Shown in pieces: positions 39,854 through 47,868 of a stretch of DNA of 64,000 nt. Source of the stretch: Pseudomonas citri (GTDB lineage Bacteria; Pseudomonadota; Gammaproteobacteria; Pseudomonadales; Pseudomonadaceae); contig NZ_JAODAB010000008.1 in NCBI RefSeq assembly GCF_025336485.1, forward strand, positions 1 to 64,000, read 5' to 3'. The translations under genes were made by a program, and so were the position numbers. Below the pieces are notes generated by a model that did no database searches, was not told where the DNA came from, and worked only from the letters and a program-made list of their open reading frames with translations. How positions within the stretch are numbered: the first letter of the stretch is position 1; each line of letters opens with the position of its first letter.

Positions 39854-41251
39854 ATGCACGATCCCCACAGCGAACGCATGAGTGGCGGCGAGACACGCGC
39901 GGCGAGCGGTCTTGCCCTGGTGTTCGCCTTCCGCATGCTGGGCATGTTCATGGTGTTGCCGGTATTGGCGACCTATGGCATGGACCTGGCTGGCGCGACG
40001 CCGGCCCTGATCGGGTTGGCGATTGGCGCCTATGGCCTGACCCAGGCGATTTTCCAGATCCCGTTCGGGATCATTTCCGACCGCATCGGCCGGCGTCCGG
40101 TCATTTACCTGGGGCTGATCGTCTTTGCCCTCGGTAGCGTACTGGCGGCCAGTGCCGACTCGATCTGGGGCGTGATCGCCGGACGCATCCTGCAAGGCGC
40201 CGGGGCGATTTCCGCAGCCGTCATGGCGCTGCTGTCGGACCTGACCCGCGAGCAGCATCGGACCAAGGCCATGGCCATGATCGGCATGACCATCGGCCTG
40301 TCCTTTGCCGTCGCGATGGTAGTCGGCCCGTTGCTGACCCGGGCCTTTGGTTTGTCTGGCCTGTTCCTGGCAACCGGCGGCATGGCATTGGTGGGTATCC
40401 TGATCGTCGCGGTCATGGTGCCGCGCTCCACCGGGCCGTTGCAGCATCGCGAGTCGGGCGTGGCGCGCCAGGCACTGATCCCGACGCTCAAGCACCCGGA
40501 CCTGTTGCGCCTGGACCTGGGCATCTTCGTGCTCCACGCCATGTTGATGTCGAGTTTCGTCGCCTTGCCGTTGGCGCTGGTCCAGAAAGCCGGGCTGCCC
40601 AAGGAACAGCATTGGTGGGTCTACCTGGCTGCGCTGCTGATTTCGTTCTTCGCCATGATTCCCTTCATCATCTATGGCGAGAAGCGACGCAAAATGAAAC
40701 GAGTTTTGCTCGGCGCCGTCGTGACGCTGATGCTCACTGAGCTATTCTTCTGGCAGTTCGGCGACAGCTTGCGCGCCCTGGTGATCGGGACGGTGGTGTT
40801 CTTCACTGCGTTCAATCTCCTGGAGGCGTCGCTGCCATCGCTGATCAGCAAAGTTTCACCGGCGGGCGGCAAGGGCACGGCGATGGGGGTCTACTCCACC
40901 AGCCAGTTCCTGGGCTCGGCGTTGGGTGGGATCCTCGGCGGCTGGTTGTTCCAGCATGGCGGTTTGTCGGTTGTGTTCCTGGGATGCGCCGCGCTGGCTG
41001 CACTTTGGCTGCTCTTTGCTGTTACCATGCGCGAACCTCCGTATGTGACGAGCCTGCGCTTGCCGCTGTCGCCCGAAGCCATCCGCGAAGCAGGCCTGAC
41101 CGAGCGCCTCAAGGCCGTCGTTGGAGTAACCGATGCAGTGGTGGTCGCCGACGAAGCGGCCGTATATATCAAACTGGACACCGAATTATTGGATCGCGCG
41201 ACGCTTGAACGCCTGGTGAACAACCCGGCCCCGGCGACGTGCGAAGCCTAG
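39854..41251 (+). CDS. MFS transporter, YajR-like
   Basis: The 465-residue protein has twelve hydrophobic segments (from about 18 to 395) and the MFS loop motif GIISDRIGRRPVIYLG between segments 2 and 3. A soluble C-terminal part (about 400-465: LTERLKAVVGVTDAVVVADE then AAVYIKL) resembles the small YAM domain of E. coli YajR. The substrate is unknown; drug efflux is often assigned by default. It lies between uvrA and ssb, as in P. aeruginosa. ssb follows after 9 bases, so the two are probably co-transcribed. Confidence 0.9.
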   Translation: MHDPHSERMSGGETRAASGLALVFAFRMLGMFMVLPVLATYGMDLAGATPALIGLAIGAYGLTQAIFQIPFGIISDRIGRRPVIYLGLIVFALGSVLAASADSIWGVIAGRILQGAGAISAAVMALLSDLTREQHRTKAMAMIGMTIGLSFAVAMVVGPLLTRAFGLSGLFLATGGMALVGILIVAVMVPRSTGPLQHRESGVARQALIPTLKHPDLLRLDLGIFVLHAMLMSSFVALPLALVQKAGLPKEQHWWVYLAALLISFFAMIPFIIYGEKRRKMKRVLLGAVVTLMLTELFFWQFGDSLRALVIGTVVFFTAFNLLEASLPSLISKVSPAGGKGTAMGVYSTSQFLGSALGGILGGWLFQHGGLSVVFLGCAALAALWLLFAVTMREPPYVTSLRLPLSPEAIREAGLTERLKAVVGVTDAVVVADEAAVYIKLDTELLDRATLERLVNNPAPATCEA

Positions 41252-41260
41252 GAGAACGTT

Positions 41261-41773
41261 ATGGCCCGTGGGGTTAACAAAGTCATATTGGTCGGCACTT
41301 GCGGCCAGGATCCCGAAGTTCGCTACCTGCCGAACGGCAACGCCGTGACCAACCTGAGTCTGGCGACCAGCGAACAATGGACCGACAAGCAGACCGGCCA
41401 GAAGGTCGAGAAGACCGAATGGCACCGCGTGTCGATGTTCGGCAAAGTGGCGGAGATCGCCGGCGAATACCTGCGCAAGGGTTCGCAGGTGTACATCGAG
41501 GGCAAGCTGCAGACCCGCGAGTGGGAAAAAGACGGCATCAAACGCTACACCACCGAAATCATCGTCGACATGCAGGGCACCATGCAGCTGCTGGGCGGTC
41601 GTCCACAGGGTGACCAGCAGGGCGGTAACAACTACCAGCAATCGGCGCCGCGCCAGCAGGCTCCGCGTCCACAGTCGGCTCCACAGCCACAACGCGAACG
41701 CCCGGCCCCACAACAAGCCGCGCCGCAACCGGCTCCGGATTTCGACAGCTTCGATGACGATATTCCGTTCTGA
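41261..41773 (+). CDS. ssb: single-stranded DNA-binding protein
   Basis: SSB coats single-stranded DNA in replication, recombination and repair and recruits partners by its tail. The 170-residue protein has the OB-fold (about 1-110: [20 protein letters not shown], then [20 protein letters not shown]), a Gln/Pro-rich linker (about 115-158) and the acidic tip [15 protein letters not shown] precedes ATG 41261. Gene order matching P. aeruginosa stops after this gene, which is the left edge of the accessory region. Confidence 0.97.
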   Translation: MARGVNKVILVGTCGQDPEVRYLPNGNAVTNLSLATSEQWTDKQTGQKVEKTEWHRVSMFGKVAEIAGEYLRKGSQVYIEGKLQTREWEKDGIKRYTTEIIVDMQGTMQLLGGRPQGDQQGGNNYQQSAPRQQAPRPQSAPQPQRERPAPQQAAPQPAPDFDSFDDDIPF

Positions 41774-41804
41774 AGTGTAGCTTTTTCAGAACCGTAAACA
41801 TTAG

Positions 41805-41837
41805 AAGCGAAGCCATTGATTTGGCTTCGCTTTTTTA
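41805..41837 (+). terminator. ssb terminator
   Basis: AAGCGAAGCCA (41805-41815), loop TTGATT, TGGCTTCGCTT (41822-41832) and a T tail. The stem is identical to that at 44197-44224, on the other side of the LysR/hydrolase pair. Confidence 0.9.
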
Positions 41838-41860
41838 TTGTTTACAGGATTGTCCGTGCC

Positions 41861-42805
41861 TTACTGTTTGTCTGGTTCAACGGGAGTTTCGGTTGTTGAA
41901 ACCTCATGAAATTTCCGGGCGAAGTCGATAAATGCACGCAGCTTCGGAGGCATATGTTTTCGGCTAGGGAAGAAAATGAAGAAACCTGCACTCTCAGGCA
42001 TGAAAGCGTCAAGGCAGGGTTCTAGCAATCCTTGGCGCATCAAAGGTTCGACAACTCCGCGAATATTATAGGTGAGCCCGACGCCGGCCACCGCTGCGGC
42101 CAGGCATGTGGCTGGGCCGTTGACGATGAGGGGGCCTTTCACGTCAATTGAAAATGCCCGTGGCCCACCTGACGCCTGATGATCGACAAATGCCCAGCGA
42201 TAGATTGCGCCCCCTGCAAGCCTGACATTGATGCAGGCATGGTCTTCAAGCTGGTCTGGATACTGGGGCTTACCGCGCTCGGCAAAATACGCTGGAGATC
42301 CCACTACAGTCAAAGGCGATGGATCTGTCAGGCGAACCGCGACCATGTCGTGAGCAATCATTTTGCCAATACGAATGCCCGCGTCATAACCCTCCGCGAC
42401 GATATCCACAAAACGGTCTTCAAATACCAATTCCAACTCTACGTCAGGGCATGTAACCGCGAAGCCCTTGAGTATTGGCTCAATCAGCGTTTGCGCCACA
42501 TAAGGAATGCTGAGGCGTAGCAGACCTTTGGGGCTGACCCCCAAGCGCTGAGCGGCTTGGACTGCGGCTTCAGCGCAGGACACGCTTCCTTGCGCTTGTT
42601 CCAGGAACAGTTTCCCTGCGTCGGTGAGCCTGACCGACCGCGTTGTGCGGGTTAGTAGCGATACTCCCACGCGCGCTTCAAGTCGACTGATATTCCAGCT
42701 CACAGCGGCTGTGGTGATACCCAGCTCAGCGGCTGCTGCTGTGAAGCTCCGCTTCTCGGCAACACGCGTAAAAATCAATAGCCCGTCGAAAATGTCGGAG
42801 CGCAT
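41861..42805 (-). CDS. LysR-family transcriptional regulator
   Basis: The 314-residue protein has an N-terminal winged helix-turn-helix (about 6-65: GLLIFTRVAEKRSFTAAAAE, then LGITTAAVSWNISRLEARVG) and a substrate-binding-like domain (about 90-300), with VAEGYDAGIRIGKM typical of the CrgA/AphB-like group. It is divergent from the exported hydrolase at 42895, with 89 bases between them, so it most likely controls that gene. Base composition is less GC-rich than in neighbouring genes. The effector is unknown. Confidence 0.92.
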   Translation of the reverse strand: MRSDIFDGLLIFTRVAEKRSFTAAAAELGITTAAVSWNISRLEARVGVSLLTRTTRSVRLTDAGKLFLEQAQGSVSCAEAAVQAAQRLGVSPKGLLRLSIPYVAQTLIEPILKGFAVTCPDVELELVFEDRFVDIVAEGYDAGIRIGKMIAHDMVAVRLTDPSPLTVVGSPAYFAERGKPQYPDQLEDHACINVRLAGGAIYRWAFVDHQASGGPRAFSIDVKGPLIVNGPATCLAAAVAGVGLTYNIRGVVEPLMRQGLLEPCLDAFMPESAGFFIFFPSRKHMPPKLRAFIDFARKFHEVSTTETPVEPDKQ

Positions 42806-42894
42806 TGTTAAACCCAGTTTTCAGGCCCATCAAATGCCGTCCAGATTATCAACTTGAGTAACACAATGCATGACCGGTATGGAGAGTTTCCATC

Positions 42895-43896
42895 ATGCCC
42901 ATTGCCTCAATCACCCGCCGCACATTTGGCCTGTCCATTGGGGTAATTGGCCTACTTCTAGCTATAGGTCGACCCGCTATGTCTCAACCCGATATCAGGC
43001 CGCTAGGCCAAAAGCCCCTAAAGGTCAGTTTTGAAAGCGGAAATGGGAGTGTCGTTGCTCATCTCCATTTACCATCGAGATACGATCCGACCTGGAGCTA
43101 TCCAGCAGTGGCGATCGGTGGCTCGATGAGTTCGGTGAAGGAGCAGATGGCTGATACCTATGCCGGTGAGTTAGCTCAACGCGGCATCATCGCCCTGGCA
43201 ATTGACTACCGTAATTTCGGTGAAAGCAGCGGCGCGAAGCGCCAGTGCGAGGATCCAGCGTCCAAGGCTGAAGACCTGTCCGCCGCACTTCGTTTTCTCA
43301 AAAAACGTCCTGATGTTTCAGGCACCGGGCTCCTTGGTATCTGTACCTCGGGCGGCACAGTGCTTTATACGGCGGCAACCGACGCAAACGTCAGTGCGGT
43401 TGCAACTGTTGCGGGTTATTTTGCGGATCCAGAGCTCATGCTCAAGATGTTTGGCCCAGAAGGCGTGGAGCAGCGCAGAGCTTTAGGCCATGAGGCCCTC
43501 AAGCGTTTTGACAAAACCGGCGTCATTGACACAGTCCGAGCGTACGACCCCGTCGATAAGACGGCGGCAAGCACTAGCCCCAGCGAATACTACATGGACA
43601 CAAGCCGTGGGGGCGCGGTGCGCTCCTGGCGCAACGAATTTGCACTCATGGGATGGGAGGGCTGGCTCGACTTCAATCCAGTAGCCCAGGCTACGGCCGT
43701 TACCGCTCCGGCTTTGATCATTCATTCTGATGGATCAGCCTTCCCTGACCAAGCGCGCAGAGTTCACGAATTGCTGGGAGGTCCGAAACATCTGCATTGG
43801 ACCGAAGGCAAGCATTTCGACTTCTACGATCGCCCTGAGACAGTCCGTGCGTCTGTAGAACAGCTTGCCACTTTCTTTATAAAAACCTTGAACTGA
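42895..43896 (+). CDS. Tat-exported alpha/beta hydrolase with a cysteine nucleophile motif
   Basis: The 333-residue protein starts with a twin-arginine signal (SITRRTFGLS, then a hydrophobic stretch to AMS at 28-30), so it is probably periplasmic after folding. The body is an alpha/beta hydrolase resembling dienelactone hydrolase or YcjY-like enzymes. The nucleophile elbow reads LLGICTSGGT, which puts Cys150 where most relatives have Ser, with His306 (TEGKHFDFYD) and an aspartate near 278-284 as candidate partners. The reaction is unknown. It is divergent from the LysR gene, its likely regulator. Confidence 0.85.
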   Translation: MPIASITRRTFGLSIGVIGLLLAIGRPAMSQPDIRPLGQKPLKVSFESGNGSVVAHLHLPSRYDPTWSYPAVAIGGSMSSVKEQMADTYAGELAQRGIIALAIDYRNFGESSGAKRQCEDPASKAEDLSAALRFLKKRPDVSGTGLLGICTSGGTVLYTAATDANVSAVATVAGYFADPELMLKMFGPEGVEQRRALGHEALKRFDKTGVIDTVRAYDPVDKTAASTSPSEYYMDTSRGGAVRSWRNEFALMGWEGWLDFNPVAQATAVTAPALIIHSDGSAFPDQARRVHELLGGPKHLHWTEGKHFDFYDRPETVRASVEQLATFFIKTLN

Positions 43897-44262
43897 AGCA
43901 TGCCGGCGGCTGCAGAGGGAAGATTGATCAAAAGCCGACCGGAACACGGCCGAGCTTGGCCTGGTTGCAGGTTGGGAGATCCGCCCGTTTTGGTCCTAAT
44001 TCAGATGTGCGACCGGCTTCAACATGGAAGAAAAGTGTAAACAACAGGGCTTCAAATCCTCGATTCGTTTACGTTTTTTGGGCGGATGACGCGTGTCTGA
44101 TTTCCAATGCGTTGACTCACAAGGAAATCTGGATTTGTTGACAAGTTTTCGTACGTAGAACCATTCTGACGCTGGCGACTCCAGGCGTTTAAAAAAAGCG
44201 AAGCCATTCACCTGGCTTCGCTTTTTTTATGGTTGCTTGTTTCCCTATGACGAACCGTCTCG
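43897..44262 (+). other. 366-base gene-free stretch
   Basis: Between the exported hydrolase and the cupin gene on the opposite strand I see no convincing gene. A 61-codon plus-strand frame at 43956 has no ribosome binding site and low-complexity composition. The region is AT-richer than its surroundings and holds a bidirectional terminator near its end (44190-44230). Confidence 0.6.
44190..44230 (+). terminator. bidirectional terminator between hydrolase and cupin genes
   Basis: An A run, AAGCGAAGCCA (44197-44207), loop TTCACC, TGGCTTCGCTT (44214-44224) and a T run. It can act on both converging transcripts. It has the same 11-bp stem as the ssb terminator. Confidence 0.9.
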
Positions 44263-44658
44263 TCAATCGGCAACTGCGCTGGTCACCACCGTGAACTTGC
44301 GGCTGAACTCGAATACCTCACACACCCCTTTGCGACCCGCCGGAACGGAAATGGCATCGCCAGGGCCCATTTCGTGGCGCTCGCCATCGTCCAGGGTAAT
44401 GGCAATCCGGCCCTCGATCAGCACAAAGGCTTCGTCGTTGTCGAACCGCCAATGGAATTTCGCGGGGTGCGAGGTGAAGAATGCCACGGACTTGTGCGGC
44501 GTCTTTACGCCTACGGTTCGCAGCAACTTCATCCGGGTGTCCGGTTGGCCTTCGATGACGTCGTCCCCCAGTGGATAAGGGAGCCAGCCTTCGGCGGTAT
44601 CGAGCGAAGCCGTGGCGATGGAGTCGATCGGGTTGGGAAGTATGGGGCGGGTATTCAT
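44263..44658 (-). CDS. small cupin-domain protein
   Basis: The 131-residue protein is a single cupin barrel. Motif 1 appears as HPAKFHWRFDNDEAFVLIEG and motif 2 as MGPGDAISVPAGRKGVCEVF. The metal ligands are incomplete (one clear His, then Glu), so catalysis is uncertain and a binding role is possible. It is divergent from a TetR gene at 44759, with 100 bases between, which is probably its regulator. Confidence 0.85.
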   Translation of the reverse strand: MNTRPILPNPIDSIATASLDTAEGWLPYPLGDDVIEGQPDTRMKLLRTVGVKTPHKSVAFFTSHPAKFHWRFDNDEAFVLIEGRIAITLDDGERHEMGPGDAISVPAGRKGVCEVFEFSRKFTVVTSAVAD

Positions 44659-44694
44659 ATTGTTTTCGCCTCGCGTGGACGGAGTGGCTTATTT

Positions 44695-44712
44695 CTATGT
44701 CGGATGGCATAG
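44695..44712 (+). promoter_or_regulatory. possible TetR operator between cupin and tetR
   Basis: CTATG, eight bases, CATAG form a short inverted repeat midway between the two divergent starts. The arms are only five bases, so it could occur by chance. Confidence 0.3.
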
Positions 44713-44758
44713 TTTGGGCCTGAGCCTACACCAATTTATGACGAGCGGCATAATCGCA

Positions 44759-45370
44759 ATGAAAAAAAACACGCGCGACCGGATGATCATCGGGGCGGTC
44801 GACCTGCTCCGTCGACGTGGGGTGCATGCCACCAGCGTTCGCGAAGTCGTTCGCCATTCAAATACGCCCAGGGGCTCGATTGCCCATCACTTCCCGGGTG
44901 GTAAGCGCCAGTTACTGGAGGCGGCGTTGGAGCAGGCCGGGCTTGAAGTCAGCACGCCGCTGGCGACCCTGCTCGAATCGCAGGGGCTGGTGGAGGGGCT
45001 GGAACGCTTTGTGGCGGGCTGGCGGCAAATGTTGGAAGACAGCCAGTATCAGGCCGGTTGCGCGGTATTGGCGGTGGCGGTCGAACAGTATTCGTCCGAG
45101 CAACGGGCAGACGTGAGCCCCGAGCAGGACGACCAGATACAACAGCAACTGCTGGACCAGGCCCACGGTATTTTCAGCGAGTGGCAACGCATCATCAGTC
45201 GGGCCATGCAGGCCTCCGGCATCACTGCGCAGCGGGCCGGGAGCTTGGCGACAATGATCATTGCCGCGATCGAGGGGGCGGTCGCGTTATGCCGCGCGGC
45301 TCGAAGCGCCGAGCCGCTGGATGTGATCTGGCAAGAACTCAGGCGGAGTCTGGAGCGCGAGCAGGCCTGA
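44759..45370 (+). CDS. TetR/AcrR-family regulator (LmrA/YxaF type)
   Basis: The 203-residue protein has an N-terminal helix-turn-helix (about 1-55: MKKNTRDRMIIGAVDLLRRR, then VREVVRHSNTPRGSIAHHFP) and a helical ligand domain of the YxaF/LmrA type. The start could be ATG 44738 or ATG 44759; the latter has a weak GAGCGG upstream. Its 3' end overlaps the next, oppositely oriented TetR gene by 32 bases. The likely target is the divergent cupin gene; the ligand is unknown. Confidence 0.88.
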   Translation: MKKNTRDRMIIGAVDLLRRRGVHATSVREVVRHSNTPRGSIAHHFPGGKRQLLEAALEQAGLEVSTPLATLLESQGLVEGLERFVAGWRQMLEDSQYQAGCAVLAVAVEQYSSEQRADVSPEQDDQIQQQLLDQAHGIFSEWQRIISRAMQASGITAQRAGSLATMIIAAIEGAVALCRAARSAEPLDVIWQELRRSLEREQA

Positions 45371-45917
45371 GCGTTTCCCCCGCGCGTTGGATAACCGCGT
45401 CGATATACGTTGGGTCGTTGTAGATCCGCGCCAGCAGGATAGCGCCCTCGAAATCGGCCACCAGTTGCCTGGCCAGGCGCTGGGCATCTGCCGGGTCATG
45501 GGCTTCGAACAGTTGGCTGAACGCGGCAATCCAGTCATCGAGAAAGGCGCGTATGGGCTCCATCAGTTCTGGTTTTCCGTAGCTCGCGTCCACCGCGACC
45601 ACGCCCATCAGGCAACCGATGGAGTCGTCCTGGAACAGTTTCCGGGCTTTTTTCCCCATGCTGACAAGCCGCTCTTCTGGGACCAGCTTCTCGTTATAGG
45701 CCACGGAAAACAGCGCTTCTTTCAGGCCCTGGTGTGTCCAGGCCAATACATCCCTCAGCAACGATTCCTTGCTGGAGTAATGGTGATAGAACGAAGCCTT
45801 GGTCAGCCCGCAGGCCGTCGATAACGCGTCCATGGTCGTGCCGTGGTAGCCAAGCCGTTTGAAGGTATTGGCACAGCGCTGCAACAGCTCGTCGCGAGAA
45901 ATCTTGGGTGGCCGCAC
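45339..45917 (-). CDS. TetR/AcrR-family regulator
   Basis: The 192-residue protein has the helix-turn-helix at about 5-52 (RDELLQRCANTFKRLGYHGT then LSTACGLTKASFYHHYSSKE) and a C-terminal ligand and dimer domain. The start is GTG 45917 with GCAGGA upstream. It is convergent with the previous TetR gene and divergent from the crotonase gene. The 163-base gap to that gene holds two near-identical repeats that look like its operators. Lipid or acyl-CoA ligands are plausible from the neighbours but not shown. Confidence 0.9.
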   Translation of the reverse strand: MRPPKISRDELLQRCANTFKRLGYHGTTMDALSTACGLTKASFYHHYSSKESLLRDVLAWTHQGLKEALFSVAYNEKLVPEERLVSMGKKARKLFQDDSIGCLMGVVAVDASYGKPELMEPIRAFLDDWIAAFSQLFEAHDPADAQRLARQLVADFEGAILLARIYNDPTYIDAVIQRAGETLRPARAPDSA

Positions 45918-45988
45918 GGGAAAATCCTGCTCTCGATAATGCGCGCTGATCTTACGTCATAAGCCCTGGCATCTCAATTTGACGATTA

Positions 45989-46030
45989 CCGAACATTTGG
46001 TTAGTTTTAAAACCGAACATTTGGTAAGTA
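45989..46030 (+). promoter_or_regulatory. tandem 18-bp repeats, probable TetR operators
   Basis: ACCGAACATTTGGTTAGT (45989-46006) and ACCGAACATTTGGTAAGT (46013-46030) differ at one base and lie 24 bases apart, start to start. Each ACCGAACATTTGGT core is an imperfect palindrome (10 of 14 positions symmetric), as expected for a dimeric repressor. They lie between the divergent tetR (45917) and crotonase (46081) genes. Confidence 0.75.
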
Positions 46031-46080
46031 AGCGGCTGTGCCTCGATTTCAACGAGCCGGCCCCCTGGGAGAGTCATGGC

Positions 46081-46878
46081 ATGAGCGAAGTGAACAGCGG
46101 CCCCGGTCGCGTTTCCCGAGAACAACGTGGTCACCTGTTCCTGATCGGTCTGGACCGGGCGGGAAAACGCAACGCCTTCGACAGCGCGATGCTGAGCGAC
46201 CTTGCTTTGGCCCTGGGGGAATTCGAGCGCAATGACGAACTTCGTTGCGCAGTGATCTTCGCCCATGGTGAGCATTTCACGGCGGGCCTCGACTTGATGG
46301 AACTGGCGCCGAAACTGGCGTCCGGTGGCTTCCAGTATCCAGCCGAAGGGATCGATCCGTGGGGTGTGTCCAAGCCGCGCCGGACCAAACCGCTGGTGGT
46401 GGCGGTACAGGGCAGTTGCTGGACGGCGGGCATCGAGCTGATGCTCAACGCTGACATCGCGATCGCCGCCGATAACGCCCGTTTCGCCCACCTGGAAGTG
46501 CTGCGTGGCATCCCGCCGTCCGGCGGCTCGACGGTGCGTTTCACCCAGGCGGCGGGTTGGACCCGGGCCATGCGCTACATGCTGACCGGCGAAGCGTTCG
46601 ATGCTCACCAGGCGCTGGACATGAACCTGCTCACCGAGGTGGTCGAACCGGGACAAGAATTGCCTCGGGCCATCGAGTATGCCGAACGCATTGCCAAGGC
46701 GGCGCCGCTGGCGGTCAAGGCGACCCTCCAGTCTGCCTTCCAGGCGCGTGACGAGGGGGACGATGCCGCCCTGTCGACCATCAACGCTTTGTTGTTCTCG
46801 CTGATCAAGAGCGAAGACGTGCGCGAAGGCGTCATGGCCATGATGCAGAAGCGCGAACCGGTCTTCAAAGGTCGCTAA
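46081..46878 (+). CDS. enoyl-CoA hydratase/isomerase family protein
   Basis: The 265-residue crotonase-fold protein would act on an acyl-CoA thioester. It has RAGKRNAFDSAML near the N-terminus, the first oxyanion segment AHGEHFTAGLDLMEL and the second in VQGSCWTAGIELMLNADIAI, followed by HLEVLRGIPPSGGS, where one catalytic glutamate is normally found. ATG 46081 has GGGAGAG upstream; the frame is open 34 codons earlier across the operators. It overlaps the next gene by one base, forming a two-gene operon under the divergent TetR. Confidence 0.9.
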   Translation: MSEVNSGPGRVSREQRGHLFLIGLDRAGKRNAFDSAMLSDLALALGEFERNDELRCAVIFAHGEHFTAGLDLMELAPKLASGGFQYPAEGIDPWGVSKPRRTKPLVVAVQGSCWTAGIELMLNADIAIAADNARFAHLEVLRGIPPSGGSTVRFTQAAGWTRAMRYMLTGEAFDAHQALDMNLLTEVVEPGQELPRAIEYAERIAKAAPLAVKATLQSAFQARDEGDDAALSTINALLFSLIKSEDVREGVMAMMQKREPVFKGR

Positions 46879-47834
46879 TGAATGCCCTTAAGACAACCAA
46901 CCCTCCAACGGGCGAAGAACACGTGACAATGATCCGCTGTGCGACCATTCCTGGCTCGATCGAGCCCATCACTCTTCAGGCGGATGACGGCTACCGGCTC
47001 GCCGCCACGCGTTATGCTGCCGTGGGGCCGATCAAGGGCAACCTCATCATGGCCGGTGCGACCGGGGTGCAGCAGCGTTTTTATCGCCGCTTCGCCGAAC
47101 ACGCCAATTCCCAGGGCTATAACGTCCTGACCCTGGACTACCGCGGCGTCGGCCAGTCCAGCCCGAAGACGCTCAAGGGCTTCGACATGTCTTACCTCGA
47201 CTGGGGCTTTCGCGACCTGGCGGCTGCCGTCGATTTCATGCATGACGACATGCCGCTCTATTGGGTCGGGCACTCCTTCGGTGGACATGCCCTTGGGCTG
47301 CTGCCCAACCATCACAAAATCACCGCCGCCTATTGTTTCGGGACCGGGGCGGGGTGGGCCGGCTGGATGCCCAAGGCCGAAGCGCGCAAAGTCCGCTTCC
47401 TGTGGTCCTGCGTGTTACCGGTCATCGTATCGGTGAAGGGCTACATGGCCTGGAGCCTGTTGGGGATGGGCGACGATCTGCCATTGGGGGTCTACAAGGA
47501 CTGGCGGCGCTGGTGCAAGCATCCCCACTACTTCTTCGATGACCCTGCCATGGAGCCGGTGACCCGGCTGTACGCGGAGGTGCGCATGCCGTGTATTTTC
47601 TCCAATGCGGTGGACGATCCGTGGGCACCTCCGGCCTCGCGTGACGCCTTTATCAAGGGCTATCGCAATGCCGCGATTCTCACGCGCGACCTGCATTCCA
47701 CCAATCCCAGGGAGCCCATCGGCCATATGGGCTATTTCCGTGCTTCGGCCATGGAAACCTGGGATGAAATGCTGCAATGGTTCTCGGTCATGACCCCAGC
47801 CACTGCTTCTCGGCTGCGCTCAGTGGCCGGTTAG
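46878..47834 (+). CDS. alpha/beta hydrolase in the crotonase operon
   Basis: The 318-residue protein has no signal peptide. It has a serine-hydrolase fold with the elbow VGHSFGGHALGL, a preceding DYRGVGQSSP turn, a candidate Asp in NAVDDPWAPP and a candidate His in IGHMGYFRA. Its ATG overlaps the crotonase stop (TAATG), so translation is coupled. Thioester or ester cleavage after the crotonase step is a guess from context. It ends 34 bases before the convergent unknown gene. Confidence 0.88.
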   Translation: MNALKTTNPPTGEEHVTMIRCATIPGSIEPITLQADDGYRLAATRYAAVGPIKGNLIMAGATGVQQRFYRRFAEHANSQGYNVLTLDYRGVGQSSPKTLKGFDMSYLDWGFRDLAAAVDFMHDDMPLYWVGHSFGGHALGLLPNHHKITAAYCFGTGAGWAGWMPKAEARKVRFLWSCVLPVIVSVKGYMAWSLLGMGDDLPLGVYKDWRRWCKHPHYFFDDPAMEPVTRLYAEVRMPCIFSNAVDDPWAPPASRDAFIKGYRNAAILTRDLHSTNPREPIGHMGYFRASAMETWDEMLQWFSVMTPATASRLRSVAG

Positions 47835-47868
47835 TGACGTTGGGTGCCTGGTCGATGGCTGGGCACCC

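Noticed and set aside
43956..44141. A 61-codon plus-strand frame in the gap after the exported hydrolase
   Set aside because: No ribosome binding site, no similarity and unremarkable composition; more likely non-coding.
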